A DNA stretch of 64,000 bases from Methanolobus sp. ZRKC5 (GTDB lineage Archaea; Halobacteriota; Methanosarcinia; Methanosarcinales; Methanosarcinaceae), in the NCBI RefSeq assembly GCF_038446525.1, contig NZ_CP151792.1, positions 868,001 to 932,000 of the forward strand, written 5' to 3'. The notes below the pieces were generated by a model. It searched no databases. It was given only the letters and a program-made list of their open reading frames with translations, and was not told the origin of the DNA. Position numbers and translations under genes: made by a program. Of the stretch, positions 7,260 through 14,851 are shown in pieces. Position 1 is the first letter of the stretch; every line of letters starts with the position of its first letter.

Positions 7260-8585
7260 TTATACCCCCAAAACACCATCCTCTTCCAACAACCAATACC
7301 ACAATGGCACATACCTCACCTTCTTCCCATCAACAATCTCCTCGCCAAAATCATCTGAAGTGATGATAATACCCTCTTTCATCTTAAAATTCTTCATCCC
7401 GGCCAGAAGACCATTTATCTCACGTTCTTTGGTTTTGGGGTCAGACAGATCAAAGCATACCTGTATCAATTGGGTTGGTTCAAGTCCTTTCTTCATTACA
7501 AAATCAACTTCGTGTCCTTTCTGATTTTGCCAGTAATATATTTCATCACCAGAGCGTAAAAGCTGGATGAAAACCAGATTTTCGTATAATCTTCCGGTGT
7601 CGGAGGAGAGTTTAAAGGAGACTGCATTGATCATACCTGTATCTATGCAATACAACTTCCGGGGTTTGTTCATCTGCTGCTTCAATGATTCATCATAATG
7701 CCGGATACTGAAAAGCAAAAAGGTATCTTCAAGATATGAAAGGTAATTAATTATGGCATCTGTACTGAGAGATGAATAATTGGCAAACAGCCGTTTGAGA
7801 GAATTGAAAGTATGTGGTTTTGCGATGTTTGATATGCAGAACAATGCAAGGTCCTTGAAGGTAAGAGGATTGCGTATCCCGTATCTTGAGATAATATCAC
7901 GATATATGATGTCGTCGAAATACGACTGTAATATTTCCCGATGCTGGATAGATGGATAGACGATAGTCTCAGGAAATCCTCCATTTTTAAGATATTCTGT
8001 GAACTTACGCTTGATAATTGCTCTGTCTTCGGAATAGGGAAGTTCTTTCACATCGTAGGTTATCGAATGATAATTTAGAAATTCCACAAAGCTGAAAGGG
8101 AACATTCTTGTGCTTAGATGTCTGCCAGTAAGCAGTGTGGATATATCCTGTGAAAGCAGGGATGCATTTGAACCACTTATTACAATCTTCACATTTTGTT
8201 TTCTGTCATATATGCCTTTGACCCATCTCTCCCATGAAGGAAAGTTCTGGATTTCATCCAGGAAAATGTACAAACGATCTTCTTCGGATATCTCCTGCAT
8301 TTCCCTGAATGTCTCGATTAGGAGTTGAAGTTCATCTCCATTAAGTGGCTGCAGCCTGTCATCGTCAAGATTCAAATACAATATATTGTTCTTTGCTACA
8401 CCCTGTTCAAGCAATTCAGACATCAACTGATACATGTAATAGGTTTTACCACATCTCCTGACACCCACAATATCATTTACATAAGGCGTATCAATGTTTA
8501 GCTCATATTTACGTCTTTGAAGCGGTGGTAACTCCCTCCCCTGCCAGTCAATAATAGTACTTTTCAGTTTATCCCTGGTGTCCAT
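7260..8585 (-). CDS. AAA_14/DUF4143-type archaeal ATPase
   Basis: From the ATG at 8585 (MDTRDKLKSTIIDWQGRELPP) the protein is 441 residues. It carries a Walker A at about 41-48 (GVRRCGKT), a Walker B near 110 (RLYIFLDEIQNFPSWERWVKGIYD), a sensor-like VKIVISGSNASLLS and the LTGRHLSTRMFPFSFVEFL signature, followed by the DUF4143 domain whose tail (YYWQNQKGHEVDFVMKK...QVCFDLSDPKTKEREI) has the E-VD-V pattern of a PD-(D/E)XK nuclease-like fold. Function of this abundant archaeal/bacterial family is unknown; many are mobile or linked to selfish loci. A longer frame to 8696 would read through the operator sites and is unlikely. Its promoter has two palindromes (8618-8670). Confidence 0.85.
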   Translation of the reverse strand: MDTRDKLKSTIIDWQGRELPPLQRRKYELNIDTPYVNDIVGVRRCGKTYYMYQLMSELLEQGVAKNNILYLNLDDDRLQPLNGDELQLLIETFREMQEISEEDRLYIFLDEIQNFPSWERWVKGIYDRKQNVKIVISGSNASLLSQDISTLLTGRHLSTRMFPFSFVEFLNYHSITYDVKELPYSEDRAIIKRKFTEYLKNGGFPETIVYPSIQHREILQSYFDDIIYRDIISRYGIRNPLTFKDLALFCISNIAKPHTFNSLKRLFANYSSLSTDAIINYLSYLEDTFLLFSIRHYDESLKQQMNKPRKLYCIDTGMINAVSFKLSSDTGRLYENLVFIQLLRSGDEIYYWQNQKGHEVDFVMKKGLEPTQLIQVCFDLSDPKTKEREINGLLAGMKNFKMKEGIIITSDDFGEEIVDGKKVRYVPLWYWLLEEDGVLGV

Positions 8586-8617
8586 GAATAACAATTGGGC
8601 CTTTCTGCTTATATACT

Positions 8618-8670
8618 CATCGAGTATAAACGATGAAATAACTGTTTTTTGTCGAGTATAAACGACAAAA
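8618..8670 (-). promoter_or_regulatory. Paired palindromic operators upstream of the ATPase gene
   Basis: Two dyads share the core AGTATAAA. The first has arms CATCG/CGATG (8618-8635), the second has eight-base arms TTTTGTCG/CGACAAAA (8647-8670). They are 11 bases apart and sit 33-85 bases upstream of the ATG at 8585. On the coding strand the cores read TTTATACT, which could also serve as the TATA element, so a bound regulator would block transcription. A degraded pair lies at 4028-4076. Confidence 0.6.
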
Positions 8671-8808
8671 TACCCCAATATGAAATAAAATCTCAAAATT
8701 TAAATTAGACCATACAACAAATAAATTCAGACTAGAGACATAACTGAAAACTAAAAAGTTATCGATATTGATAATATGAAAAAGAGTCTCTTGTTAATTT
8801 CTGTTCAG

Positions 8809-9059
8809 TCTTTAATGTTGGTTTCAAAAGGATATTTGGTCATATCTTTATAGTTTCTGATATTATTCGTCCTTTTAAGGAACGCAATAAGAACCTGAAA
8901 CCTATCAAACCTAAACGTTATCCTGATCTTGAACCTTTAGTTGTTGATACGTATCAGCAGTCTAAACGACTGTCCAAGGAATTTAAAGAACTTGGCATTA
9001 CTCGTAAGATTGCTGTAAGGTCTAATCATAATACAATGAGGTATAGCCGTGTTGTCTGA
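8809..9059 (+). pseudogene. Gene fragment of unknown origin
   Basis: A frame open from about 8809 to the TGA at 9057-9059 reads FCSVFNVGFKRIFGHIF, then IIRPFKERNKNLKPIKPKR and later QQSKRLSKEFKELGITRKI, with protein-like composition but no start codon. I do not recognise the family; a decayed transposase or other mobile-element gene would fit its surroundings (two MITE families nearby). It could also be chance. Confidence 0.35.
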
Positions 9060-9141
9060 AGAGCATAAGCTATACAAAAAAGAAGAATGCAAAAATACCA
9101 ATATTAAATTTATTGGTTTTCTGTAGTATTTACATTTTTAC

Positions 9142-9273
9142 GGCTCTGTAGAAAACCTATCAAAATCAGTATTTGTGGACTTAATTTAACAAATTATATC
9201 AATATCATCGAGTGCATTTTGAATAATTGCATACGGTTATTTGTCCCATAATTTAGAGGATTTCTACAGAGCC
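9142..9273. mobile_element. 132-bp MITE-like element with 13-bp inverted termini
   Basis: The ends GGCTCTGTAGAAA and TTTCTACAGAGCC are perfect inverted repeats. The interior has no coding frame. The ends differ from those of the 194-bp family. No transposase is adjacent and no target duplication is clear. Confidence 0.6.
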
Positions 9274-9513
9274 AAAAAAATAGACAATATTATAAAGACA
9301 GTTCGTGCATTAAATTCCATTTGACTTAAAATGTTTTTTTTAAGGTTATATACTTTTCTAAAAAAATCAAATTCTATTTACCCATAGTTTCCGGTGCAAT
9401 TCATCCTATCTTTGGTACTGTTATTTCCCTTTACAAATTCCACATTATAAGCTCTTTGATATCGTTTTTTACAAAACGGAACTTCAATTAAAAAATCCCA
9501 CATACCCAGCATT

Positions 9514-9540
9514 TGCGCTGCTTCGCAGCGCACGTGGCTT
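9514..9540 (+). terminator. Perfect 8-bp GC-rich hairpin, possible terminator
   Basis: TGCGCTGC and GCAGCGCA pair around loop TTC, followed a few bases later by CTTTTTTCC. It is the strongest hairpin in the AT-rich gap of 8.7-9.8 kb. It could end transcription coming from the left, insulating the toxin-antitoxin genes; no gene for it to terminate is intact. Confidence 0.4.
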
Positions 9541-9811
9541 TTTTCCTATATTCCCTTAGGTACACGATTAATACCTGTATTCCAGCATCGCCCTGCAACA
9601 CCATTTCCAACTGGATTTTTATTTGAAAAACTCCACCTGAAACAGAGATTATCAGCCTGTAAAAATCAAATAATATTTCCAACCTGTGATCAAAATAATC
9701 TTTGAACATCAACTTTATATGTTGAGTTAACCTTGTATTACTTATCTTACATGTAATCCATGTAAGGCAAAAACCGAAAGAAAAAGAAAAAGAATTAAGG
9801 AGTGACATGTT

Positions 9812-10057
9812 TTGTCAATTCAAGAAATAAGGACTGCAACTATAACAAGCAAGGGTCAGATCGTAATTCCTGCTTCCATGCGTACAGGTAATTTTGATAT
9901 TGGACATCGCGTTGCAGTAATAGCCACAGATTCTCATATAGAAATTCGGCCACTTGATGATGTTGAAAAGAGAATGGGCACTGCTATAGCATCAGAAAAG
10001 GCTCTTGCAAAACTTTGGGATACACCTGAAGAAGATGAAGCATGGGACTATCTATGA
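9812..10057 (+). CDS. AbrB/SpoVT-type antitoxin
   Basis: The 81-residue product has the swapped-hairpin AbrB domain at its N-terminus (TATITSKGQIVIPASMRTGNFDIGHRVAVIATDSHIEIRPL) and an acidic tail ending in PEEDEAWDYL that would neutralise the partner. Its start is TTG at 9812, nine bases after GGAG; the nearby ATG at 9807 hits a stop after seven codons, so the TTG is the only start that fits. The stop codon overlaps the ATG of the MazF-like toxin (ATGA). As in other modules, the protein should bind its own promoter and repress the pair. Confidence 0.85.
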   Translation: MSIQEIRTATITSKGQIVIPASMRTGNFDIGHRVAVIATDSHIEIRPLDDVEKRMGTAIASEKALAKLWDTPEEDEAWDYL

Positions 10058-10410
10058 ACGAACATAGTAACAGCTTGAGAACAAGCAAAGGAACAGTTGT
10101 AATTTTGCCATTTCCGTTTTCGGATCTGACAGCATCGAAGAAAAGACCTGCACTGGTTATTGTGGATCTAGCAGGAGAAGACGTTATACTCTGTCAGATA
10201 ACATCGAACCATCGTCTGGACGGCTATGAAGTGCCTTTAAGAAAAGACGATTTTGCTGATGGCCACCTCAAAGTAGATAGTCTAATTCGAACAAATAAAC
10301 TATTCACCGCAACAAAAGACATAATTATTGCTGAAGTAGGGAAAGTTACTGATGCAAAAATAAAGGATGTCGATGAAAAATTGATAGCCATGATAAAAGC
10401 AGGTCAATAA
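10054..10410 (+). CDS. MazF/PemK-family toxin (endoribonuclease)
   Basis: From the ATG at 10054, which overlaps the antitoxin stop by four bases, the product is 118 residues. KGTVVILPFPFSDLTASKKRPALVIVD is the PemK/MazF N-terminal strand-loop with the conserved RPALV; ILCQITSN and the later LKVDSLIRTNKLFTATKDII complete the fold. MazF proteins cut mRNA at short motifs; the specificity here cannot be read. An earlier ATG at 10042 is in frame but lies inside the antitoxin. Two hairpins follow at 10469-10530. Confidence 0.85.
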   Translation: MNEHSNSLRTSKGTVVILPFPFSDLTASKKRPALVIVDLAGEDVILCQITSNHRLDGYEVPLRKDDFADGHLKVDSLIRTNKLFTATKDIIIAEVGKVTDAKIKDVDEKLIAMIKAGQ

Positions 10411-10468
10411 AACACACCTGCTGCACATAGCACACTAAATGAATATCTCTTTTTTTGATCTCTTCACT

Positions 10469-10530
10469 TGTGTGAATACGACGAAAGGCGTATTGACACA
10501 CCAACCCTTACTAAAAGGTTGATTTACGCA
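10469..10530. terminator. Two consecutive hairpins downstream of the toxin gene
   Basis: An imperfect stem pairs TGTGTGAATACG with CGTATTGACACA around ACGAAAGG, and immediately after it AACCCTT pairs with AAAGGTT. They may end the toxin-antitoxin transcript. No T-run follows, so the role is uncertain. Confidence 0.35.
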
Positions 10531-10637
10531 GTAATTCAGCCTGTCACTTTTTCAAAAAAGAGCTTTGCTCAAAAATAAGGATGACTCAAATATTCAAAAA
10601 ATCATTTACAGGTTTAGAGTTAATTACTAAATAAAAC

Positions 10638-10831
10638 GTAACTATTCAGCCTGATAAAAACACTATCAATAGCAATCTTGACAAAAAGTTGAGACCTACA
10701 TTTTATTAGGATCATTAATTTTGATTGTTGCCATTGATTGCTTTTTTGATTCTTAGGTTGTTAGTGAGCAAACATCTCCGTTTTGATTAAATCAGTATCA
10801 ATAGGCTAATTGTGGTAGGCTGAATAGTTAC
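10638..10831. mobile_element. 194-bp MITE, inverted and diverged copy
   Basis: Same 16-bp termini family and the same 194-bp length as the other copies but in opposite orientation, with many internal substitutions (for example GAGACCTACATTTTATTAGG where the complement of the others differs). It ends 55 bases before the left attachment site of the integrative element. It is older than the other three copies, which are almost identical. Confidence 0.85.
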
Positions 10832-10886
10832 AATAAAACAACAGAATGTAATCTAAGATTGTGATATTGAAACTTAGAATAGTAAA

Positions 10887-10956
10887 GAGCCTCGGGTGGG
10901 ATTAAGCCACGATGCCGTCATTCCAAGGAGACGCTATTTCCCTATACCACCGAATC
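10887..10956 (-). pseudogene. Degenerate tRNA-Thr copy at the left end of the element (att site)
   Basis: The first 17 bases match the intact tRNA-Thr at 17425-17441 exactly; the following bases still align along the whole tRNA (CCAAGGA..CGCTA....CCCTA..CCACCGA) but with many changes and small gaps that destroy the stems. It therefore looks like a decayed whole tRNA gene, not just a short attachment core. It would not be functional. Confidence 0.65.
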
Positions 10957-11025
10957 ACAGTGTTTTTGTCTGAAAAATGCGCGATTTGGAGGACCAGAGC
11001 CCATATTTCAAGAAGGATTGAAAAT

Positions 11026-12096
11026 ATGAGTAATGGAATCTATAAAATAAACATAAATGCAAGGCTAGAATCTTTAGAGAAATCCAATGTATCGGCCGTA
11101 AATAAAGAATTAATAGCATTCTTTGCTGATTACTGCTTTACTGAAGGACTAGGTGAACACCGAGTTTTGAAATACATCTCATCATTAAAAAACATTGCTT
11201 TGTCACTGAATCTTGATTTTGATAAAGCTGACGAAAAGGAAATCCGAAAATACATTTCAAGCTTAGAAAGGTCAGATAAAAGTGAGTGGACAAAACATGA
11301 TTATAAAGTTGCATTGAAGAAATTCTATAAATGGATGTTTAAAGAAGACAATCCAGCCCCAACAAAATGGATATCCACAACTATAAAAAAGAAAAATCAG
11401 AAATCGCCAGAGGATATCCTAACAGAGTCAGAAATACTGAGATTGATTGATCATTCAACAAACAAAAGAGATGAGGCCCTAATTGCTTTGCTATGGGATA
11501 TCGGAGCAAGAGTGGGTGAAGTTGGAAATTTGCTGATTAAACATCTTACTTTTGATGAGCGCGGTGCAATCATTAAACTAAACGGCAAAACAGGTTTCAG
11601 AAGGGTCAGAGCTGTATGGAGTGTTGAGTACCTCAAAGAATGGTTGAAGGTTCACCCTGAGAGGGAAAATCCAAATGCTCCACTCTGGTTTAAATTTGAC
11701 AAGAAAAGTGATTCCTTAGAGATGCTAAGATATGATGCAATCCGCATGAGACTTAAGAAAATAGCGACGAAAGCCAGAATTAACAAAAAGGTTCATCCCC
11801 ATCTTTTCCGTCATTCCAGATGTACATATATGGCTAACTATTTGACTGAAGCTCAAATGAACCTATATTTTGGATGGGTACAAGGCTCAGATATGCCTGC
11901 TGTCTATGTTCACCTCTCGGGAAGAGATGTTGATGATGCTATTCTAAAGGCTAACGGAGTCACAACTGGAAAAGATACATCTACAAATCAAAGCCAACAT
12001 GAAAGCACGATAAATAACATTGATTTTTCATCAATAATGGAATCAAAAATCAACAAATTAATAGAGGAAAAAATGAAGCAGATTCTTGAATCGTAA
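11026..12096 (+). CDS. Tyrosine recombinase / integrase
   Basis: From the ATG at 11026 (MSNGIYKININARLESL, preceded by AGAAGGATT) the protein has 356 residues. An N-terminal core-binding domain (DYKVALKKFYKWMFKE) is followed by the catalytic domain with Arg in LLWDIGARVGEVGNL, a beta-strand Lys near LNGKTGFRRVRAV, the HxxR box HPHLFRHSRCTYMA and the Tyr nucleophile in GSDMPAVYVHLS. These are the R-K-HxxR-Y residues of the family. It should integrate and excise the element at tRNA-Thr. An upstream ATG at 10912 extends the frame into the tRNA relic and is rejected. The C-terminal 50 residues are polar and helical. Confidence 0.92.
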   Translation: MSNGIYKININARLESLEKSNVSAVNKELIAFFADYCFTEGLGEHRVLKYISSLKNIALSLNLDFDKADEKEIRKYISSLERSDKSEWTKHDYKVALKKFYKWMFKEDNPAPTKWISTTIKKKNQKSPEDILTESEILRLIDHSTNKRDEALIALLWDIGARVGEVGNLLIKHLTFDERGAIIKLNGKTGFRRVRAVWSVEYLKEWLKVHPERENPNAPLWFKFDKKSDSLEMLRYDAIRMRLKKIATKARINKKVHPHLFRHSRCTYMANYLTEAQMNLYFGWVQGSDMPAVYVHLSGRDVDDAILKANGVTTGKDTSTNQSQHESTINNIDFSSIMESKINKLIEEKMKQILES

Positions 12097-12132
12097 TCTG
12101 TTCGAGTGACTACTATAAAAATTAGACACACA

Positions 12133-12296
12133 TGGAACAGTTAGAACACTTCATATCTATACAGTGCAATGTATGATGTGAGTCGTACACTATAGTATTA
12201 TTATAAAAATATGATATTAATAAAAGGGTAGAAGCGTACCATGCATTCTATCTTACTGTACACCTAGCAAGTGTTCCATGTGTTCTATCTGTTCCA
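12133..12296. repeat. Inverted-repeat unit A (164 bp)
   Basis: The unit opens with TGGAACAGTTAGAACACTTC and closes with the approximate complement (AAGTGTTCCATGTGTTC, then CTGTTCCA). Inner parts also pair (TACAGTGCAATG against CATGCATTC..ACTGTA), so the whole unit is one long imperfect inverted repeat. A second full unit is at 14852-15021, and two half units frame 12339-12939. It could be a MITE, a replication iteron or a recombination site of the element. Confidence 0.7.
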
Positions 12297-12383
12297 CTTT
12301 GATTGGTGCCTAAGCTTCTCGCAATTACTTTATGAGTTGGAGCAGTTAGAACACTTCATATCTGTACAGTGCAATGCGCGGGC

Positions 12384-12518
12384 CTAATCAAGTGGTTCCA
12401 TAAGTAAAATCTTTACTTTTTTGCCCACCCATTCTTTAGGAACATAAACTCTTCCTGAATTACCACTCGATTTTACAGTTTTTTCAATTACTTGATACGC
12501 ATCTGTTTTGATTTCCAT
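12384..12518 (-). CDS. DUF2080-type small DNA-binding protein
   Basis: From the ATG at 12518 the product is 44 residues: MEIKTDAYQVIEKTVKSSGN, then SGRVYVPKEWVGKKVKILL. The GNSGRVYVPKxWxGKKVK pattern is that of the DUF2080 'transposon-encoded' family, an AbrB-like swapped-hairpin fold common in methanogen plasmids and transposons. ATGs further upstream (12560, 12584) would extend the frame into the promoter repeats. It is divergent from the zinc-ribbon gene and likely binds the shared control region. Confidence 0.7.
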   Translation of the reverse strand: MEIKTDAYQVIEKTVKSSGNSGRVYVPKEWVGKKVKILLMEPLD

Positions 12519-12561
12519 TGTGGTTACAATGTATTCACATATTAAATGATTTGCGGCCATT

Positions 12562-12616
12562 TTGTAGCTATAATGTAGCGACAATTATATATACATGTAG
12601 CTACATTGTAGCTATT
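12562..12616. promoter_or_regulatory. Divergent control region with repeated GTAGCTA motifs
   Basis: TGTAGCTA occurs at 12563-12570, ATGTAGCG at 12574-12580, and the palindrome ATGTAGCTACAT plus TTGTAGCTA at 12595-12614. An archaeal TATA-like stretch (ATTATATATACAT) sits between them. The pattern fits operators of a small dimeric regulator, plausibly the DUF2080-type protein encoded on the left. Confidence 0.55.
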
Positions 12617-12632
12617 TAGGAGGAAACAAATC

Positions 12633-12791
12633 ATGTCAACAAGATCAAGATGGATATGCTTTAGCTGTGGAAAGTTCGTGTACTTTCCTTCAGTAGACAA
12701 AGAAACCAGAAAAATAATCTGCACACATTGCAGGAAGCCGGAACTTGTTGAAGTGCCAGTTGAAGAGGTTGCTGCAATGGGGATGGCATAG
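12633..12791 (+). CDS. Small zinc-ribbon protein, 52 residues
   Basis: The frame starts at ATG 12633 behind an excellent ribosome binding site (AGGAGG, 11 bases upstream). The product begins MSTRSRWICFSCGKFVYF and carries two Cys pairs, C9-x2-C12 and C30-x2-C33, which should bind one zinc ion, followed by an acidic Val-rich tail (ELVEVPVEEVAAMGMA). Such mini ribbons are frequent in archaeal plasmids and viruses and act as nucleic-acid or protein binders. It is divergent from the DUF2080-type gene. Confidence 0.7.
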   Translation: MSTRSRWICFSCGKFVYFPSVDKETRKIICTHCRKPELVEVPVEEVAAMGMA

Positions 12792-13151
12792 TTATGTTTT
12801 TTACTCATTAGATAAAGTATCTTATACACTTAGACATTTACCTGTGGAAATGTAGTATACTTCAGAGCGCACGGGCTTGGATTAAATACGGCCGCAACTA
12901 CCTTTTTGTACATTTAGCAAGTGTTCCATATGTTCTATTTCAATCAATTATCTGGTAATAATAGTTTAGTTCATTTCATCAATTCTGTGTGCTTATAATC
13001 TTGAAAAATTTGTATTTTACATGTCATAAGGTAACCAATCTCAGACTGCGAGAACATTTAGAAATCTTTTTATTACTACACATCATTTAAAGTTGTATAT
13101 TGTCCTATTAATTATTTATTTCAAATCCTTATAATTTAGGAAGTATTTACG

Positions 13152-14225
13152 ATGTCCAAAATTAGTTTAAGTCCATATATAATTAAAATTAGGCAAAAAT
13201 ACTCAGCCGAAGATGAAGATATATCTGATTTATTTGGGACGGGTACATCATTAATTGATATTATAAAAGATTCATTGATAAAATATAGTAAAAAGCCATT
13301 TTTGGAAGATACATCTAAAAAAGCACTCAAATTTGAAAGCCTTCCAAAATTAAAGCAAGAAGATACTGAAGAGTTAGATGCAGAAAACGAAGAAGATGCC
13401 ATCAAGAGTAAAGTGTTTTTAGAAAAAATAATTGCCGAAGAACTGGGTGGGGAAATTGGTGAATTGACTATAATTCAATCACTTGTTTATTATGGAGAGT
13501 ATGGGATAATAAGAAGTATAATGGATACAAAGACTGGCGCTATTGATGCAGAGTCTATTGATAGTGAAAAAACTCCCGTTTTTGATATGACGTTCACTTA
13601 CTTTCAAGATCAATTGATACGGAATAAAGGATATTTAATTGCTCAAACTTATTCTGGGAAGGGCTACAAAACAATATTAACTCATTTGATTAAATCTGAA
13701 TTAAATGAACTATCTGATGAAGATATTATTGTTGAAATAAAGCCTTTGATGTGTCATCAACTAGCAGATATCGTACAAAGAGAGGATAGAATTACAGATA
13801 TAATATTTGTTTCACAGGATGTCTCACGAGATGAAGCAGAAAAAGCCTTACCAGATGGAAATTATGAGATTGATATCGATAATCTGAAAAATTTTAATTT
13901 ATCACTTTCTGCATCTAAGAATAAAAGCTTAGTACCATATGATAAACTAGAAAAAGTCACATCTTCTTTAAAGAAAGCATTTTCAAACACTAGGGATACC
14001 CCTTTTTATGAAATTACTAATTCTGAGTTAAAACAAATTAAAGTAAAAATTAGCACTCATAAAAAAGAATTCACAGTTGGTATTACTTATGAGAATTTAG
14101 ATTTTAGAGAATCTTATGCATTTGAAGATGATGATGTCATAAACAGTAATGGACGAATTGCCCATAGATATATTGCAAATAAAGCCAAAGAGTATTCGGT
14201 TAGTATTGCTAGTAGATATAGATAA
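13152..14225 (+). CDS. Soluble protein of the cargo pair, possible RexA-like sensor
   Basis: The 357-residue product is acidic, without signal peptide or membrane helix. A charged N-terminal half precedes a segment (about 118-190) with YGEYGIIRSIMDTKTGAID, a TFTYFQDQLIRNKGYLIAQTYSGKGYKTILTHLI core, then IKPLMCHQLADIVQREDRITDIIFVSQDV. I do not recognise a named family with confidence. The glycine-rich GYLIAQTYSGKGYKT is not a proper Walker A. The gene is clearly more AT-rich than its neighbours, and a four-helix membrane protein begins two bases after its stop. A soluble sensor with a small membrane effector is the RexA/RexB plan; this is an inference from architecture, not from sequence similarity. 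Confidence 0.5.
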   Translation: MSKISLSPYIIKIRQKYSAEDEDISDLFGTGTSLIDIIKDSLIKYSKKPFLEDTSKKALKFESLPKLKQEDTEELDAENEEDAIKSKVFLEKIIAEELGGEIGELTIIQSLVYYGEYGIIRSIMDTKTGAIDAESIDSEKTPVFDMTFTYFQDQLIRNKGYLIAQTYSGKGYKTILTHLIKSELNELSDEDIIVEIKPLMCHQLADIVQREDRITDIIFVSQDVSRDEAEKALPDGNYEIDIDNLKNFNLSLSASKNKSLVPYDKLEKVTSSLKKAFSNTRDTPFYEITNSELKQIKVKISTHKKEFTVGITYENLDFRESYAFEDDDVINSNGRIAHRYIANKAKEYSVSIASRYR

Positions 14226-14227
14226 TT

Positions 14228-14743
14228 ATGGCAAACAATTCAATGATTTTTGATGTATCTAGTATAATAAAAGATAACTACTCTAAATTAGAAAGTAGCG
14301 GAGCACACAGCTCCCATATTTTTTTGTGGATACTACTGATACCATATCTTTTTTCGATACTAGTGTCCATAACCCCTTTCTTTATTGATTTTTGCAATAT
14401 TGCACAATCTAATTACATTGTTTCATTTGCATCAATTATTATTGGTTTTTTAATAAACGTGTCTGTTATATTGAAAGCTACTGAAACAAAATACTCAATA
14501 GCAGTATCCTTAAAGTCAAGAGTTTTTGCAAATATATTCTACACCATATTAATTGGAGTATTGCTTGTAGTTATGATTATTATTGGAACGTGGTTAAATC
14601 CAATGATTATATATTCACAACAGGTTATTTTTTGGAAGGCAACTATTTTTATGTCATATTTAATACTACAATATTTTTTGTTTTTCCATTTTATTGTGAT
14701 GCTTTTGGTTGTTATGAAGGGTTTTTATGCAGTTTGCAAATGA
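14228..14743 (+). CDS. Four-helix membrane protein of the cargo pair, possible RexB-like effector
   Basis: The 171-residue product has four predicted transmembrane helices at about 31-54 (IFLWILLIPYLFSILVSITP), 63-82, 101-122 (FYTILIGVLLVVMIIIGTWL) and 136-166. Short loops and no soluble domain remain except the N-terminal 30 residues. It starts two bases after the stop of the preceding gene, so the two should be one transcript and act together. RexB of phage lambda is likewise small with four helices and depolarises the membrane when RexA senses infection. No sequence relationship can be shown by eye. Confidence 0.55.
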   Translation: MANNSMIFDVSSIIKDNYSKLESSGAHSSHIFLWILLIPYLFSILVSITPFFIDFCNIAQSNYIVSFASIIIGFLINVSVILKATETKYSIAVSLKSRVFANIFYTILIGVLLVVMIIIGTWLNPMIIYSQQVIFWKATIFMSYLILQYFLFFHFIVMLLVVMKGFYAVCK

Positions 14744-14851
14744 ACTAGAAGCTTTAAAGGATATCGAGTTAATATCTTGCGTATGATTGTGAATTTTGAA
14801 TAATTACTAAGTATGAGTTTAGTGGTTTTATAGTTCTATTAATTAGCTCAA

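Larger units (their letters stand above)
12339..12939. repeat. Split inverted-repeat unit C enclosing two small genes
   Basis: The left half (12339-12376, GGAGCAGTTAGAACACTTC and GTACAGTGCAATG) matches the left arm of units A and B. The right half (12902-12939, TTTAGCAAGTGTTCC and ATGTTCTAT) matches their right arm. Between the halves, where A and B have about 80 bases, lie the DUF2080-type gene and the zinc-ribbon gene in divergent orientation. The two genes thus look inserted in, or captured by, a unit of the same family. Confidence 0.55.

Noticed and set aside
9488-9808. 106-aa minus-strand reading frame
   Set aside because: It runs over the perfect hairpin at 9514-9532 and the promoter of the antitoxin gene, has no ribosome binding site and an unusual Cys/Trp-rich composition.
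10912-11025. Longer N-terminus for the integrase
   Set aside because: The extension is translated tRNA relic; ATG 11026 has a good ribosome binding site and starts where integrase homology begins.
13660-13690. Walker A P-loop in the cargo protein (SGKGYKT)
   Set aside because: The sequence lacks the GxxxxGK[ST] spacing and no Walker B follows, so I do not call an ATPase.
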